In this document: piece by piece, positions 44,565 to 53,103 of the stretch
Numbering within the stretch: position 1 is the stretch's first letter
How the letters are laid out: every line of letters starts with the position of its first letter
Assembly (NCBI RefSeq): GCF_000423665.1
Contig: NZ_AUIK01000020.1
Coordinates: 124,001 to 188,000, forward strand
Source: Solirubrobacter soli DSM 22325
GTDB lineage: Bacteria > Actinomycetota > Thermoleophilia > Solirubrobacterales > Solirubrobacteraceae
Direction of reading: 5' to 3'
Length of the DNA stretch: 64,000 bases
Position numbers and translations under genes: made by a program
Notes under the pieces: model-generated
What the model saw: only the letters and a program-made list of their open reading frames with translations
Databases searched by the model: none
What the model was told of the DNA's origin: nothing

Positions 44565-45827
44565 GTGAACGCCATCAAGCTGCTGAACTCGGTCGCGGTG
44601 ACGGCGCTGGGGCTGGAGCGGCGGGTCGACGGGCTCTACCGCGGCCCGGTCGATCGGGTCTTTCGCGAGCCCCTGTTCTCACTTGCTCAGATTGTGCTGA
44701 ACGCGCAGCGCGAGCACGACGAGTCCCTGGGGATCGCGGAGGAGCGCGAGCAGCCCGACGAAGTGGCGGACACGCAGAAGGTGATCGACACGATGGCCGC
44801 CTTCCTGCACCGGACGTGGGCGCCCGGGCACGCGGAGCGCGCCGGGAACACGAAGACCTACGGCGTGGTGCGGGGCGAGTTCCGAGTCTTCGACGACATC
44901 CCGGAGCGGCTTCGGCGAGGCCTCTTCGCCCACCCGCGCTCCTTCCTCGCGTGGGTGCGGTTCGCGGGGCCGGGTCCGCTCGCGCCGGCCGACGTCGACG
45001 ACAACGGCATCCTCAGCTTCGCGATCAAGGTGATGGGGGTTGCGGGACCCAAGCTCGGCGACGAGCTCTACACTCAGGATTTCCTCGGTATAAGCTCGCC
45101 GACGTTCACGACGCCGAACGTGCACGCGAACGTCCGGCTCCAGGAGCATGTGCTCGACGGGACGCCGCTGTTCTACTTCCTCGACCCGCGCGACTCGCAT
45201 CTGCTCGACCTCGTGATGCAGGGCTTGTACGCCCGGACCCAGACCAGCCCGCTGGAGGTTCCGTACTGGAGCTGCGTGCCGTACCTGCTCGGTGAGGGAC
45301 AGGCGATGCAGTATTCGCTGCGCCCGCGCTCGAAACGGACCACCCGCGTGCCGCTGTTCCCGTCCGACAACTACCTGCGCGAGACGATGGCCGAGACGCT
45401 CGACAGCCGCGAGGTCGTCTTCGACCTCTACGTCCAGCTCCAGACGGACGCGGATCGCATGCCGGTGGAGAACGCGTCCGTGCGCTGGTCGGAGCGGCTC
45501 TCCGAGCCGGTGCCCGTCGCGGAGCTGCGCCTGCCGATCCAGCGGTTCGACTCACCTGAGCAGCTGGCGTTCGCCGGCAACCTCAGCTTCAACCCGTGGC
45601 ACGCGCTGCCGGAGCATCGCCCGCTCGGCAACCAGAACCGGGCACGGAAGGCGATCTACGAGACCCTGGCGCGCGTGCGGCAGGAGATGAACGCCCAGCC
45701 GCACATCGAGCCGACGGGCGACGAGCGCTTCCCGGGGTCGGAGCCGATCGACCGCGTGTGGTCGCCCGAGCGTCCACGCAGCCAGAACGGCACGCCGAGC
45801 CCGCCGCTGGCGGAGCGCCGACGCTAG
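44565..45827 (+). CDS. catalase-like heme protein with altered distal residue
   Basis: A 420-aa member of the catalase superfamily of the short y4iL-like type. GLFAHPRSFLAWVRFAG and the RxxxY of ARKAIYETL (R354/Y358-type proximal heme ligand) support heme binding. At the distal position, where relatives have H-x-K followed by a Gly-rich strand and EF, this protein has GNTKTYGVVRGEF: the catalytic His looks like Asn. That should abolish classical catalase activity and suggests other peroxide or hydroperoxide chemistry, as in catalase-like allene oxide synthases. It is convergent with the epoxide hydrolase, overlapping by 4 bp, and sits at the edge of the oxylipin-like cluster. The start is GTG. 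Confidence 0.78.
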   Translation: MNAIKLLNSVAVTALGLERRVDGLYRGPVDRVFREPLFSLAQIVLNAQREHDESLGIAEEREQPDEVADTQKVIDTMAAFLHRTWAPGHAERAGNTKTYGVVRGEFRVFDDIPERLRRGLFAHPRSFLAWVRFAGPGPLAPADVDDNGILSFAIKVMGVAGPKLGDELYTQDFLGISSPTFTTPNVHANVRLQEHVLDGTPLFYFLDPRDSHLLDLVMQGLYARTQTSPLEVPYWSCVPYLLGEGQAMQYSLRPRSKRTTRVPLFPSDNYLRETMAETLDSREVVFDLYVQLQTDADRMPVENASVRWSERLSEPVPVAELRLPIQRFDSPEQLAFAGNLSFNPWHALPEHRPLGNQNRARKAIYETLARVRQEMNAQPHIEPTGDERFPGSEPIDRVWSPERPRSQNGTPSPPLAERRR

Positions 45828-46744
45828 ACGCCGACGGCCGGGCGCGGCCGGGCCGCGCGGGCGGGAACGACGCGCGCGATCTCGGCGGCCAGGAGGTCCG
45901 GCCGCTCGAGGCTGACGAAGTGCCCGACGCCGGGCAGCCGGCGCCAGTCGAGAGGCCGTCCCGCGTCGCGCTCGCTCTTGCGCGCGACCGCCTCGGGCAG
46001 CGCCTCGTCCTTCTCGCCCCAGACGACCGTGACCGGAACCTGGATCGGGCGGTCGTAGAGCGAGTACAGCCGCGCGTGGCTCCATGGGAGCGCGAGCGTC
46101 CGGACCATGTCCCGGTAGTAGGTGATCGGCGGGCGTGTGTCATCGGCGCTGCGGAAGCGCGCCACGAGCTCGTCGACGACGCCTCGGTCCATCGTCCCGG
46201 GCTTCCCCTCTCGCAGCGTGAACGAGAGCCGGAGCAGCAGCCGCCCGACCGGTGTGGCGATCAGCGTCTCGGGGACCCACGGGATCTCGAAGAACGGAAC
46301 CCACGGGATGCGGAACGGCTGGAGATGATCCACCTGGAACACCGCCCGCACGAGCGTGCGCGGGTGGGTGCAATTGACGATGACGACGTGGCTGACGAGC
46401 TCGCTGTAGCGGTGCGCGAAGATCCACGCCAGCGCGCCGCCCCAGTCGTGCCCGACGAGCACGGGGCGCTTCAATCCGAGCTCCCGGATGAGCGCGGCCA
46501 CGTCGTCGGTGAGCGTCCAGACGTCGTATCCGCTGCGCGGGCGCTCCGTCTCACCGTACCCGCGCAGATCCGGGACGCACACCCGCCGGCCGGGCAGCTC
46601 GCGCATGACCTCGCGGAAGCTCATCCAGCCCTCGGGGAAGCCGTGCAGGCAGAGGACACCGGGGTCGTTCGCGCGGCCGCTGACGGCGACGTGGAAGTCG
46701 ATGCCATTGGCCGGGACCGTTCTGTGCCGGATCTGCACCGCCAT
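45824..46744 (-). CDS. soluble epoxide hydrolase
   Basis: A 306-aa alpha/beta hydrolase with epoxide-hydrolase signatures: oxyanion loop HGFPE (34-38), nucleophile D100 in VGHDWGGALAW, ring-opening Tyr in TYYRDMV (about 209-210), acid D246 in WGEKDEAL and His275 in PGVGHFVSLE. It would hydrolyse an epoxide to a diol through an alkyl-enzyme ester. It lies 9 bp after the P450 gene on the same strand and ends the heme-enzyme operon. In an oxylipin pathway it would convert epoxy fatty acids to dihydroxy acids. Confidence 0.9.
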   Translation of the reverse strand: MAVQIRHRTVPANGIDFHVAVSGRANDPGVLCLHGFPEGWMSFREVMRELPGRRVCVPDLRGYGETERPRSGYDVWTLTDDVAALIRELGLKRPVLVGHDWGGALAWIFAHRYSELVSHVVIVNCTHPRTLVRAVFQVDHLQPFRIPWVPFFEIPWVPETLIATPVGRLLLRLSFTLREGKPGTMDRGVVDELVARFRSADDTRPPITYYRDMVRTLALPWSHARLYSLYDRPIQVPVTVVWGEKDEALPEAVARKSERDAGRPLDWRRLPGVGHFVSLERPDLLAAEIARVVPARAARPRPAVGV

Positions 46745-46753
46745 GCGCCGACG

Positions 46754-48037
46754 CTACCCGACTCCCACGCGCACGTCGAAGACGTCGAACGTCACCGGCA
46801 GCGGCCGCGACGCGACCAGGCGCGGCGCCAGCAGGCGCAGGTCCGGCCGCCCGAGGGCTCCGGCGAGCATCCGGCCGCCCAGCAGCCGCGCCAGCCCGGC
46901 GCCGGGGCAGCCTTGGCGCCCATGGCTGAAGTGGTTGAACATCCAGTCCTCTCTGGCGTCACCGTCGGTCCACGCCTCGGGCGAGAAGCGATCCGCCATC
47001 GCCCGCTCCGGATCGCGGTGGTTGAAGGTGTTGGAGATCAGCACCTGCGTGCCGGCCGGCACGCGGCCGCCGCCGAGGTCGACGTCGGTCAGCGTCACCC
47101 GCCCGAGGATCGGGGTCGTCGGCCAGAGCCGCATCGTGTCGTCCAGGCACGCCTCGACGAAGCGCAGCTCGCCGCCCCGCGCGACCTCGCGCCGCGCCTT
47201 CGCGGCGATGCGGGTGTGGCTCGCCAGCAGCGCCAGCGCCCGCAGCGAGTTCATCGCGAGCGTGTCGCTCATCGCGAACAGCCAATGTGGGAGCTGTCCG
47301 ACCGTGTCGGTGCCGGCACCCGACGGGGCCTGCGCGAAGAAGGACACCAGGCTGCCCGGCTCGGCCGCCTCGGCATACGTCCGCAACCGCGCCATCAGCT
47401 CCAGCAGCGGCTCGCTCGGCGGCGCCGAAGCGGGCAGGCCGTTCGCCTCACCCATCAGCCGTGCCAGCAGCTGCGACACATAGTCGTCGTGTCGCGCGGC
47501 GTCGCCGAGGATGACCCTGCGCGCGACACGCCGGTGGCCCGCGTGCCACTCGTCCCACCCCAACTCACCCCCGGACGCGTCGAGAAGCGCCCGCACCTCC
47601 TCGTCGGCGACCGCCGCGAATCGCTCCGCCGAGCCCGCCCCGAGGACCGTCTCGGTGAACCGCCGGCGGTCCGCCCACGCCTCCCCGCGCGAGATCGTCA
47701 GCGCGTCGGGTTGGAAATGCTCCATCCCGCGGCGCTTGGCCGGCGGGTCGGGGGCGAAGGGCTCGGGGGAGCCTTCGAGCACCGTTCGCACGTCATCCGC
47801 GGCGAACACGAGCACGGCCGGATCGCGCAGCGCTCGCAGTCGGACGGGCCGCGCGGCGGCAGCGTCGCGCAGGCGGCCGATCAGCCCGATCGCGAGCCGG
47901 TTGACGTCCGCCCGCTTGGCGACCGCGGTCACCGTCCGGCGTGGCGTGAACAGCCCCTGGAGCGCGTTGGGAACCAGGACGACCGCGTTGAACGCCAGCT
48001 GCTCGGCGAGCGACGCCTCGGTCAGCGCCTCGTCCAC
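46754..48037 (-). CDS. cytochrome P450
   Basis: A P450 of about 427 aa. The heme-Cys loop reads FSHGRQGCPG with Cys about residue 377, matching F-x-x-G-x-x-x-C-x-G. The I-helix acid-alcohol pair is in FAMSDTLAMNS. The K-helix ExxR appears as DTMRLWP, so Glu is replaced by Asp. The start is taken as the GTG at 48037, which overlaps the dioxygenase stop by 16 bp; a longer frame to 48130 lies entirely inside that gene. No redox-partner gene is adjacent. Between a dioxygenase and an epoxide hydrolase, it may act on fatty-acid hydroperoxides (CYP74- or CYP152-like) rather than with O2. Confidence 0.85.
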   Translation of the reverse strand: MDEALTEASLAEQLAFNAVVLVPNALQGLFTPRRTVTAVAKRADVNRLAIGLIGRLRDAAAARPVRLRALRDPAVLVFAADDVRTVLEGSPEPFAPDPPAKRRGMEHFQPDALTISRGEAWADRRRFTETVLGAGSAERFAAVADEEVRALLDASGGELGWDEWHAGHRRVARRVILGDAARHDDYVSQLLARLMGEANGLPASAPPSEPLLELMARLRTYAEAAEPGSLVSFFAQAPSGAGTDTVGQLPHWLFAMSDTLAMNSLRALALLASHTRIAAKARREVARGGELRFVEACLDDTMRLWPTTPILGRVTLTDVDLGGGRVPAGTQVLISNTFNHRDPERAMADRFSPEAWTDGDAREDWMFNHFSHGRQGCPGAGLARLLGGRMLAGALGRPDLRLLAPRLVASRPLPVTFDVFDVRVGVG

Positions 48038-49836
48038 GGCGCGAACGCGTTCTGCACGCCCTCCAGCGCCGGCGCCAGCGCCGGGTGATGGCGCAGCAGT
48101 ACGTCCACCATCGTGCTGCGATCGATCCATTGGAGACCCTCGGGGGTGTAGACGTCCGGCGTGTAGTCGTCGGTGAAGAAGCGGTCGCTGCGCAGGCGCC
48201 GCGAGGCCATCAGGATGAAGATCCGGAACGCGGTGTCGCTGAAGCCGAAGCCCGGCGGCACGGGCTCGCCGAGCAGGCCGACCTGGAGGTCGACCGCGTC
48301 GATGTCACCTTCGTAGAGCTCCTCGATCTGTTTCGCCCACAACGGGTTGGCGGTGAGCTGCGAGAACCGTGTCAGGCGCGGCTTGCGCAGCCGCTCGCGG
48401 AAGTCGTTGTAGCGGCGGACGCCGCGCTCGCGGTCGCGCAGGACGTCGCGGGTGGCGAGGTCCACCCGCTCGCCGCTGACCAGCGTGAGGTCCTGCAGCG
48501 CCCGCGGATGGTTGTGCAGCGTGATCGCCCCGGGGTTGGCGACACCGAACGAGTACAGAAGGTCGTCCCAGCCCCAGCGGTCGACCGCCGCGCGCGTCTG
48601 ATGGCCGTGGATCTCCGTGAACTCGGCCCGCTCGATCAGCGCGTCGCTGCGATGGTCGCGGATCTCGTAGTCGTCCGGGACCAGGGGATGCAGGCGGTAG
48701 ACCGAGACGAACTCCTCGGTGATCGCGTACGGCGCGTGCCCCTGGGACTGCTCGGAGCCCACGATGCCACTGATCATCTCGGTGCCGACGTGACCGAACG
48801 TCTCCGACACCCACTTGGGCAGGATCCCGTACCAGTTGGCGTGCATCGCCCGCGCCAGCGCAGGGGTGTTGAGGATGCCGGGCGTCCACTCGATCGTGTG
48901 GATCTTGGCCATCAGCGCGGCGTTGACCAGCCGCGCGGTGAGGAACAGGCGCTCGTCGTCCCACCGCGGGTACGAGCCCTTGAGGTGGTCGCAGATCGCG
49001 TTGTGCTCGCGCACGAAGAGCGTGTGCAGAAGCGAGAGCCCGAGCCAGTAGTTGCGGTTGAAGCCGGTCAGGTCCACCCCGGTCAGCGCGGCGTCCTCGG
49101 GGAGCTTGTCCCCGTCCAGAAGCAGCTTGCCGTCCTCGCCGGTGCGCAGCGAGCGACAGCGCTCCTCGGACGACCCGTAGATCTGTGACCCGTCCCACCA
49201 GTGCGTGACGGTGTTGATGTACGTCGGCGGCTCGGTGTCGCCGGGCGCGTGGGTCCGGTCCGGGCTGGTCCGCGGGACCCGCATCCGCTTGTCGGGCCAC
49301 GTGTCGCCGCGCGCGAGCGGGACGTCGAGGTACTCGGTCGCGGAGTTGTCGCCGTGCCCGAACCAGTCGTGGGTCTGGAACTGGATCCAGCACGCGGCGA
49401 GCACGTTGAGCGTCGTCGCCGGGATGAACGTGTCGCGCGTGAAGAGCTGCAGGCTGACCTCGCGCGGGCTCGGTGCCATCAGCCGCGGCGGCTTCTCCGG
49501 AGCGGTCGCGTCGAGCGGCGCGTTGCGGCCGAAGCGGGTCCCGACCATGCCCATGTCGGGGTCCTTCGCGTCCTGCAGCGAGCCGTCGTAGGTGCGGTAC
49601 TTCGGCAGCAGCGAAGGATCGACCGGGAGATCGGCGTCGGGATCGCCCGTGTCATAGAGGTTGAACTCGCGCAGGTCGTCGCGCAGCGCCCGCAGGTTCA
49701 GGAGCGCCGCCGGCAGGGGGAGCTGATACCAGGGGACGACGCGGTTGACCTGCCGGAAGACGGTGGAGTTGACGTGGCCGAAGCCCCACTCGAGCGGGCG
49801 CAGCGCGCTCGAGGTGGCGCGCGCGAGCGCGCTCAC
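48022..49836 (-). CDS. alpha-dioxygenase/cyclooxygenase-like heme peroxidase
   Basis: A 604-aa member of the animal-peroxidase (peroxidase-cyclooxygenase) superfamily. The distal His H156 is in QFQTHDWFGHGD. THWWDGSQIYGSSE (211-224) and LFVREHNAICDHL (273-285) are typical of fatty-acid alpha-dioxygenases. The key signature is VYRLHPLVPD: Tyr380 and proximal His383 spaced Y-x-x-H exactly as Tyr385/His388 of cyclooxygenase and the catalytic Tyr of plant alpha-DOX. This predicts radical oxygenation of a fatty acid to a hydroperoxide. No signal peptide is present. The GTG start overlaps the upstream stop (GTGA), and the gene is coupled to the P450. Confidence 0.88.
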   Translation of the reverse strand: MSALARATSSALRPLEWGFGHVNSTVFRQVNRVVPWYQLPLPAALLNLRALRDDLREFNLYDTGDPDADLPVDPSLLPKYRTYDGSLQDAKDPDMGMVGTRFGRNAPLDATAPEKPPRLMAPSPREVSLQLFTRDTFIPATTLNVLAACWIQFQTHDWFGHGDNSATEYLDVPLARGDTWPDKRMRVPRTSPDRTHAPGDTEPPTYINTVTHWWDGSQIYGSSEERCRSLRTGEDGKLLLDGDKLPEDAALTGVDLTGFNRNYWLGLSLLHTLFVREHNAICDHLKGSYPRWDDERLFLTARLVNAALMAKIHTIEWTPGILNTPALARAMHANWYGILPKWVSETFGHVGTEMISGIVGSEQSQGHAPYAITEEFVSVYRLHPLVPDDYEIRDHRSDALIERAEFTEIHGHQTRAAVDRWGWDDLLYSFGVANPGAITLHNHPRALQDLTLVSGERVDLATRDVLRDRERGVRRYNDFRERLRKPRLTRFSQLTANPLWAKQIEELYEGDIDAVDLQVGLLGEPVPPGFGFSDTAFRIFILMASRRLRSDRFFTDDYTPDVYTPEGLQWIDRSTMVDVLLRHHPALAPALEGVQNAFAPWTRR

Positions 49837-50279
49837 GAGCGTTGCTCCAGCGCGAAGTTGACCGTCTTCATGCCGTCCCAGTAGACGATCCCCAGCCAGA
49901 CCCCGGGCGCGACCTCGCGGATCTCGTCCCGGATCGGTCGGAACCCGGGCGTGCTGCGCGAGTAGTCGAGGATGATCGCCTCGCGCTGGTCGAGCCAGCT
50001 GTCCTGGCGATAGACCTTCGCGGGGATCAGCGGCACGCCGAGCGGGCCGATCCGGTTGCGCAGCGACCCCCCGTCGGGCGCGAAGGTCTTGCCGATCCAG
50101 CCCAACCGCGCCACCGCCACGAGCGGAGGTGCGATCGGCGTGCCCGGCAGCGCGATCGCCGTGCCGTGCGTCACGCCCTTCGGGATGTCTCCGGCGACCG
50201 CGGCGCGGAACACGTCGTCGAGCTCGGGCTGTGACATCCGCACCATCTCGGCCACCGTGACCGCTGTCGCCGTCGTCAT
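49833..50279 (-). CDS. uncharacterised 148-aa protein in heme-enzyme operon
   Basis: A small soluble alpha/beta protein with no cysteines. It carries conserved-looking blocks PPLVAVARLGWIGKTF, GPLGVPLIPAKVYRQDSWLDQREAIILDYS and VAPGVWLGIVYWDGMKTVNFAL. The C-terminal half has a lipocalin-like or hot-dog feel, but I cannot assign a family. It overlaps DyP upstream (ATGA) and the dioxygenase downstream (GTGA), so it is translated in step with both. It may be a product cyclase, binding protein or heme-enzyme accessory. Confidence 0.7.
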   Translation of the reverse strand: MTTATAVTVAEMVRMSQPELDDVFRAAVAGDIPKGVTHGTAIALPGTPIAPPLVAVARLGWIGKTFAPDGGSLRNRIGPLGVPLIPAKVYRQDSWLDQREAIILDYSRSTPGFRPIRDEIREVAPGVWLGIVYWDGMKTVNFALEQRS

Positions 50280-51658
50280 GACGCGCTCCGTTCGCTCAGA
50301 CGCCCGAGATACCGCGTCGCGCGGACCCCGGGCAGGAAGAAGTAGCCGCCGCCGACGGTCTTGACGAACGACGGGAGGTCCATCACCCGCTTGCGCACCG
50401 GCTCAGCCTGGATCGTCATCGTGCGCCCGGGCGGCCCGAGCAGCGGGTCGGCGTCGTCGCGCAGGCCGGCGAACTTCGGGCTGTTCACCCACGTGTGCTG
50501 GATGAACTCGAACTGTCGTTGGATGTTGCCGCACAGGCAGAGGAAGTGCAGCCCGCGCGAGCCCTCCGCTCCGCCGTTGATCGCGGCGTCGCGTGACATC
50601 TCGGTGCCGTACCGCCGTCCGCGGCGCAGCAGCCGGTGGTGCTTGTCGATGCCGATCGAGTGTTCGGTCCCCGGGTGCGGGTCCAGCATGTCGCGCGGGT
50701 GGGCGCGGCGGACGTGGGCGCCGAGTGGGCAGCGCAGGCCGTCCGGGTCCAGCCGGTGATAGCGGAAGGCATTGAGATCGCCGAGCTCGGGCGGCGGATG
50801 GTCCGGCGCGAGCACCAGCGGCGCGCCGTCGGGCCAGCGGCCGACCATCCGGGAAGCGAGCTCGATCGCGTCCCCGTCGGCGGCGCCTTCGACGAAGGAC
50901 CAGAACGCGGGCACGTCCTGCTCGAGCTGGCGGAAGACGAGATAGCTGCCGTTGGCTCCCAGGTCCGCCCCACCCGAGCCTTCGGGGTCGGGCGGGAGGA
51001 TGCGGTCGCGATCGTCGCGCGCGGGCAGCAGCGGACGGCCGGTCAGCTGCCCGTACTGGTTCGGATAGCCGAGCACGAACTCGCCCGCCTTGACGACGTC
51101 GTCCGGGCGCCCGTCACGCATGCCCTCGATCACGGGCTGCGAGATCCCGTCGGCGAACCCGAAGTGGTCGCGGTCCCCGGGCGTGGTGTCGAGCTCCGCC
51201 GTGACCGACACGCCGGACGAGGCGTCGCCGACCAGGTCCCGCTGGATCGCGTCGAGCTCGGTCCCGTCGCCGGCGTAGAGCAGCAGCGCCAGGTGCACGG
51301 CGGGTCCGTTCGGCCCGCCCCACGCCCAGTACTCCGGCGCTCCGTCCCCGATGTCACCCAGCGCGCGGCTGCGGTGCTCGCTGACGATCCCTTCGCGGAA
51401 CTGCGCGGAGAAGCCGTCGAGCGCCTCCCTCGGGAGGCCGAGCGCCAGGAGCCCCGGCGCGGTGAGCGCGACGTTGACCGTGGGTCCGGCCGTGCGCCCG
51501 CGGGCGGTCGTCAGCTCGCCCGCCAGACGTTCGAGCCAGGGCCCGGCCGCACCGGCGTCGGTGACCGAGAGCAGGACGAACCGCGCGGCCGGAAGGTGTC
51601 CGTAGCCGCTGGCCAGCAGCCCCTGCATGTCGTCGCGGTTCAGATCCGCAGCAGCCAT
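50276..51658 (-). CDS. DyP-type heme peroxidase
   Basis: A 460-aa dye-decolorising peroxidase. The GxxDG motif is GFADG (167-171, catalytic Asp170), the proximal heme ligand is His315 in CPLGAHVRRAHPRD, and MVGRWPDGAPL carries the conserved Arg-Gly region. Late sequence includes FLCLCGNIQRQFEFIQHTW. No Tat signal is seen, so it is likely cytosolic. It would use peroxides or lipid hydroperoxides formed by the neighbouring dioxygenase. The ATG at 51658 overlaps the upstream gene by 19 bp. Confidence 0.92.
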   Translation of the reverse strand: MAAADLNRDDMQGLLASGYGHLPAARFVLLSVTDAGAAGPWLERLAGELTTARGRTAGPTVNVALTAPGLLALGLPREALDGFSAQFREGIVSEHRSRALGDIGDGAPEYWAWGGPNGPAVHLALLLYAGDGTELDAIQRDLVGDASSGVSVTAELDTTPGDRDHFGFADGISQPVIEGMRDGRPDDVVKAGEFVLGYPNQYGQLTGRPLLPARDDRDRILPPDPEGSGGADLGANGSYLVFRQLEQDVPAFWSFVEGAADGDAIELASRMVGRWPDGAPLVLAPDHPPPELGDLNAFRYHRLDPDGLRCPLGAHVRRAHPRDMLDPHPGTEHSIGIDKHHRLLRRGRRYGTEMSRDAAINGGAEGSRGLHFLCLCGNIQRQFEFIQHTWVNSPKFAGLRDDADPLLGPPGRTMTIQAEPVRKRVMDLPSFVKTVGGGYFFLPGVRATRYLGRLSERSAS

Positions 51659-53028
51659 TCGCGCGCCTGCTCCCTTGTCATCTCGCCGTAGAGGCCCGCC
51701 CGGATCTCCGCGTTGGTCTCGATGTTCAGCGCGGTCAGGTCGGGGTAGGCGGCGAACCAGACCTGCGTCGGGATCTGGTGGCAGCGCAGGTAGTCCTTGA
51801 ACTCCTGCTCGCGCTTCGCGCCGCCGAAGAAGAGCCAGCTGGTCTTCGGCCATCCGTACCCGTTGCTGAAGACCGCGTTCAGGCCCCACCAGACCTTGTC
51901 GATGAAGTCGTCGTTGTAGCTCTCGACGCTGCCGTCGTAGTTGCTCGTGAAGATCATCCGCCGGCCCTCGTCGAGGGTCACCCAGCGCGCGAAGTGGATG
52001 GTCTTGACCCCGGCCAGGTTGGCGTGGTCGAAGATCGTCTTGGCGCCGAAGTCCAAGCCGCGGGTGACGACGCCGATCGTCGCCCGCCGCACCAGCCCGG
52101 TCTTGACCGCGCCGATCGCGCTGAACTGGTTGACCGCGGTCCGGTCCTCGGCCTTGGCGAGCTCGCGCACGTGCGCTGCCGTCGGCCGGATGTGCGGCGC
52201 CTTGTCGCCGAGCTCCTGCAGACGCAGGAGCAGCGCGAAGACCGGCACCGCCGGCACCAGCACGGGCGAGAGCGCGGCGGCGGTCAGCGGCAGCTTCGCC
52301 AGGCCGGCGTAGTGCAACGCGCGCTGGGTGAACCCGGGAGACGGCCGCCGCCGGCGCGCCCACGCCAGCTCGGGCGTGATCGCGACGTAGTCCTGGATCG
52401 CCGCGCGAACGTCCTCCGGAACCCTGTGGCGCCAGTCGCCGTGCTCGTCCAGGAACGTCTCCAGCGCGCGGTGCAGGGACTCCTCGGCGAGGATCTGCCA
52501 CACCGAGCGGCCGACCGTGTTGACGTAGGCGGCGGCCGGCGTCACCCGGTGGGCGAGCAGGAACTCCAGGCGCGCCTCACGTGACCGGCGCCGGCGCGGA
52601 TAGCCGGCGCACGCGCCGAGGATCCGGTCCAGTCCAGGAGCGCTCTCCACGAGCTCGCGCAGGTGGCGCTCATCCGGCGCGTCCTCGTCCAGCGGCGCGT
52701 CGATGTCGGCCATGTAGACGAGGTGGGGCTCGATCGCCCCGCCGTCCAGGTCCGTCGTCGCCTCCAGCAGCACGAAGCGGGCGAAGTGGGTGCCGGGCAG
52801 GCGGCCGAGTGGCACGACCTCGTTGCCCGCGGGATCGCCGGCCATCGATCGCAGCAGCTCGCGCAGGCGGTCCAGAGCGGACGCGTCGACGTCGGCGACG
52901 ACGGTGACGGCCACCTGGCGCGTCGGTTGCTCGCGCGTCACGGGCTGGTTCTCGGTCTTCGTCTCGGCGGTTCGCCTGGCGGCGCGGGTCGTGCGCGCCG
53001 GTGGTTCGAGTGTCGTCGCTTTGGGCAC
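51640..53028 (-). CDS. uncharacterised 462-aa protein, first gene of heme-enzyme operon
   Basis: A protein with no named function. The GTG at 53028 is decided by AGGAGG eight bases upstream. Residues 1-40 are Ala/Arg/Thr-rich and probably disordered. A possible membrane-associated stretch occurs at LTAAALSPVLVPAVPVFALLL (about 250-270). The C-terminal 150 residues hold a striking conserved-looking block: IHFARWVTLDEGRRMIF, SNYDGSVESYNDDFIDKV, GLNAVFSNGYGWPKTSW and RCHQIPTQVWFAAYPDLTALNIE. I recall such domains beside DyP peroxidases in other bacteria. It may position substrates or membranes for the heme enzymes, but that is a guess. Confidence 0.72.
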   Translation of the reverse strand: MPKATTLEPPARTTRAARRTAETKTENQPVTREQPTRQVAVTVVADVDASALDRLRELLRSMAGDPAGNEVVPLGRLPGTHFARFVLLEATTDLDGGAIEPHLVYMADIDAPLDEDAPDERHLRELVESAPGLDRILGACAGYPRRRRSREARLEFLLAHRVTPAAAYVNTVGRSVWQILAEESLHRALETFLDEHGDWRHRVPEDVRAAIQDYVAITPELAWARRRRPSPGFTQRALHYAGLAKLPLTAAALSPVLVPAVPVFALLLRLQELGDKAPHIRPTAAHVRELAKAEDRTAVNQFSAIGAVKTGLVRRATIGVVTRGLDFGAKTIFDHANLAGVKTIHFARWVTLDEGRRMIFTSNYDGSVESYNDDFIDKVWWGLNAVFSNGYGWPKTSWLFFGGAKREQEFKDYLRCHQIPTQVWFAAYPDLTALNIETNAEIRAGLYGEMTREQAREWLLRI

Positions 53029-53103
53029 GGGGTCAGCCTCCTGAGGCGAATCTAGCCGCAGGTCGCTTCCATGGCGAGCCGGGCGTGTGGGAGCATCGCC
53101 GCG

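Noticed and set aside
45596..48088. 830-codon open frame on the plus strand
   Set aside because: It is antisense to the epoxide hydrolase and P450 genes, has low-complexity Arg-rich sequence and no domain motif.
52586..52596. Another CGCCGGCG core as a second LmbU site
   Set aside because: It lies inside a coding region, is not part of a longer palindrome, and this 8-mer is expected by chance every few kilobases at this GC content.
45824..53028. Reading the heme operon as a general oxidative-stress island
   Set aside because: The Tyr-x-x-His dioxygenase, P450, epoxide hydrolase and lipase are not stress-defence enzymes; only DyP and the catalase-like protein fit, and the latter seems to lack its catalytic His.
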